The translations under genes were made by a program, and so were the position numbers. Below the pieces are notes generated by a model, which saw nothing but the letters and a program-made list of their open reading frames with translations, did no database searches and was not told the DNA's origin. A stretch of 64,000 nt of DNA from Spongilla lacustris (Eukaryota > Porifera > Demospongiae > Spongillida > Spongillidae), in the NCBI GenBank assembly GCA_949361645.1, contig OX442419.1, positions 1,897,926 through 1,961,925 of the forward strand, given 5' to 3'. Below, one piece after another: positions 63,900 through 64,000 of this stretch (positions are counted from its first letter, which is position 1; each line of letters starts with the position of its first letter).

Positions 63900-64000
63900 C
63901 ATGTATTAGTTTGCTTGTTGCATGCAGCTTTGCTTGCAGTATGTATATAATTGTCAGTTCCGCACTACGTAAAAGAATCTACATGCATGTACAAATTATC

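Overview
The window is nuclear DNA of an animal. GT-AG introns interrupt real coding sequence, there is an animal-type importin-7/8 gene, and mobile elements and simple repeats fill most of the space. A marine invertebrate, most likely a demosponge, fits best: one broken gene combines a Chlamydia-Pmp-like beta-helix with a multi-pass membrane region, a family I associate with sponge gene sets. That placement is inference.

Three host loci can be supported. (1) 53.5-61.0 kb, plus strand: the C-terminal half of an importin-7/8 nuclear import receptor in 13 phase-consistent exons. A dispersed repeat ends just upstream of the first exon and no N-terminal exons were recognised. (2) 43.3-44.5 kb, plus strand: a complete four-exon gene for a secreted protein with a Thr/Pro mucin-like repeat and one saposin-B domain, with a TATA box. 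(3) 3.3-5.7 kb, minus strand: the broken beta-helix/membrane gene. Unrecognised minus-strand exons lie at 61.9-62.3 kb (two exons with matching phase) and, more weakly, at 48.8-52.4 kb.

The rest is a mobile-element landscape. 0.7-2.7 kb holds a decayed reverse transcriptase with a restriction-like endonuclease tail, and 35.3-35.6 kb a fragment of a related element. 8.8-19.4 kb is one 10.5-kb element with about 0.6-kb terminal inverted repeats, internal direct and inverted duplications, and two younger insertions. 25.9-29.0 kb is a 447-bp satellite. 29.19-32.95 kb is an entire Ginger-type DNA transposon, with TGT..ACA ends, 4-bp target duplication, and an integrase, Ulp1-like protease and PHD finger on one exon chain, decayed by stops and frameshifts. 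35.8-39.1 and 45.4-47.7 kb form an inverted duplication of a chimeric Gypsy gag/pol relic around a 6.3-kb core that contains the saposin gene.

Several short elements with CAG..CTG ends and 5-6 bp target duplications are nested in these, one verified by an empty site inside the window. Minisatellites are abundant, including an intronic array that repeats a splice-donor sequence. No rRNA, tRNA or CRISPR was recognised. Everything comes from reading the sequence; no searches were run.
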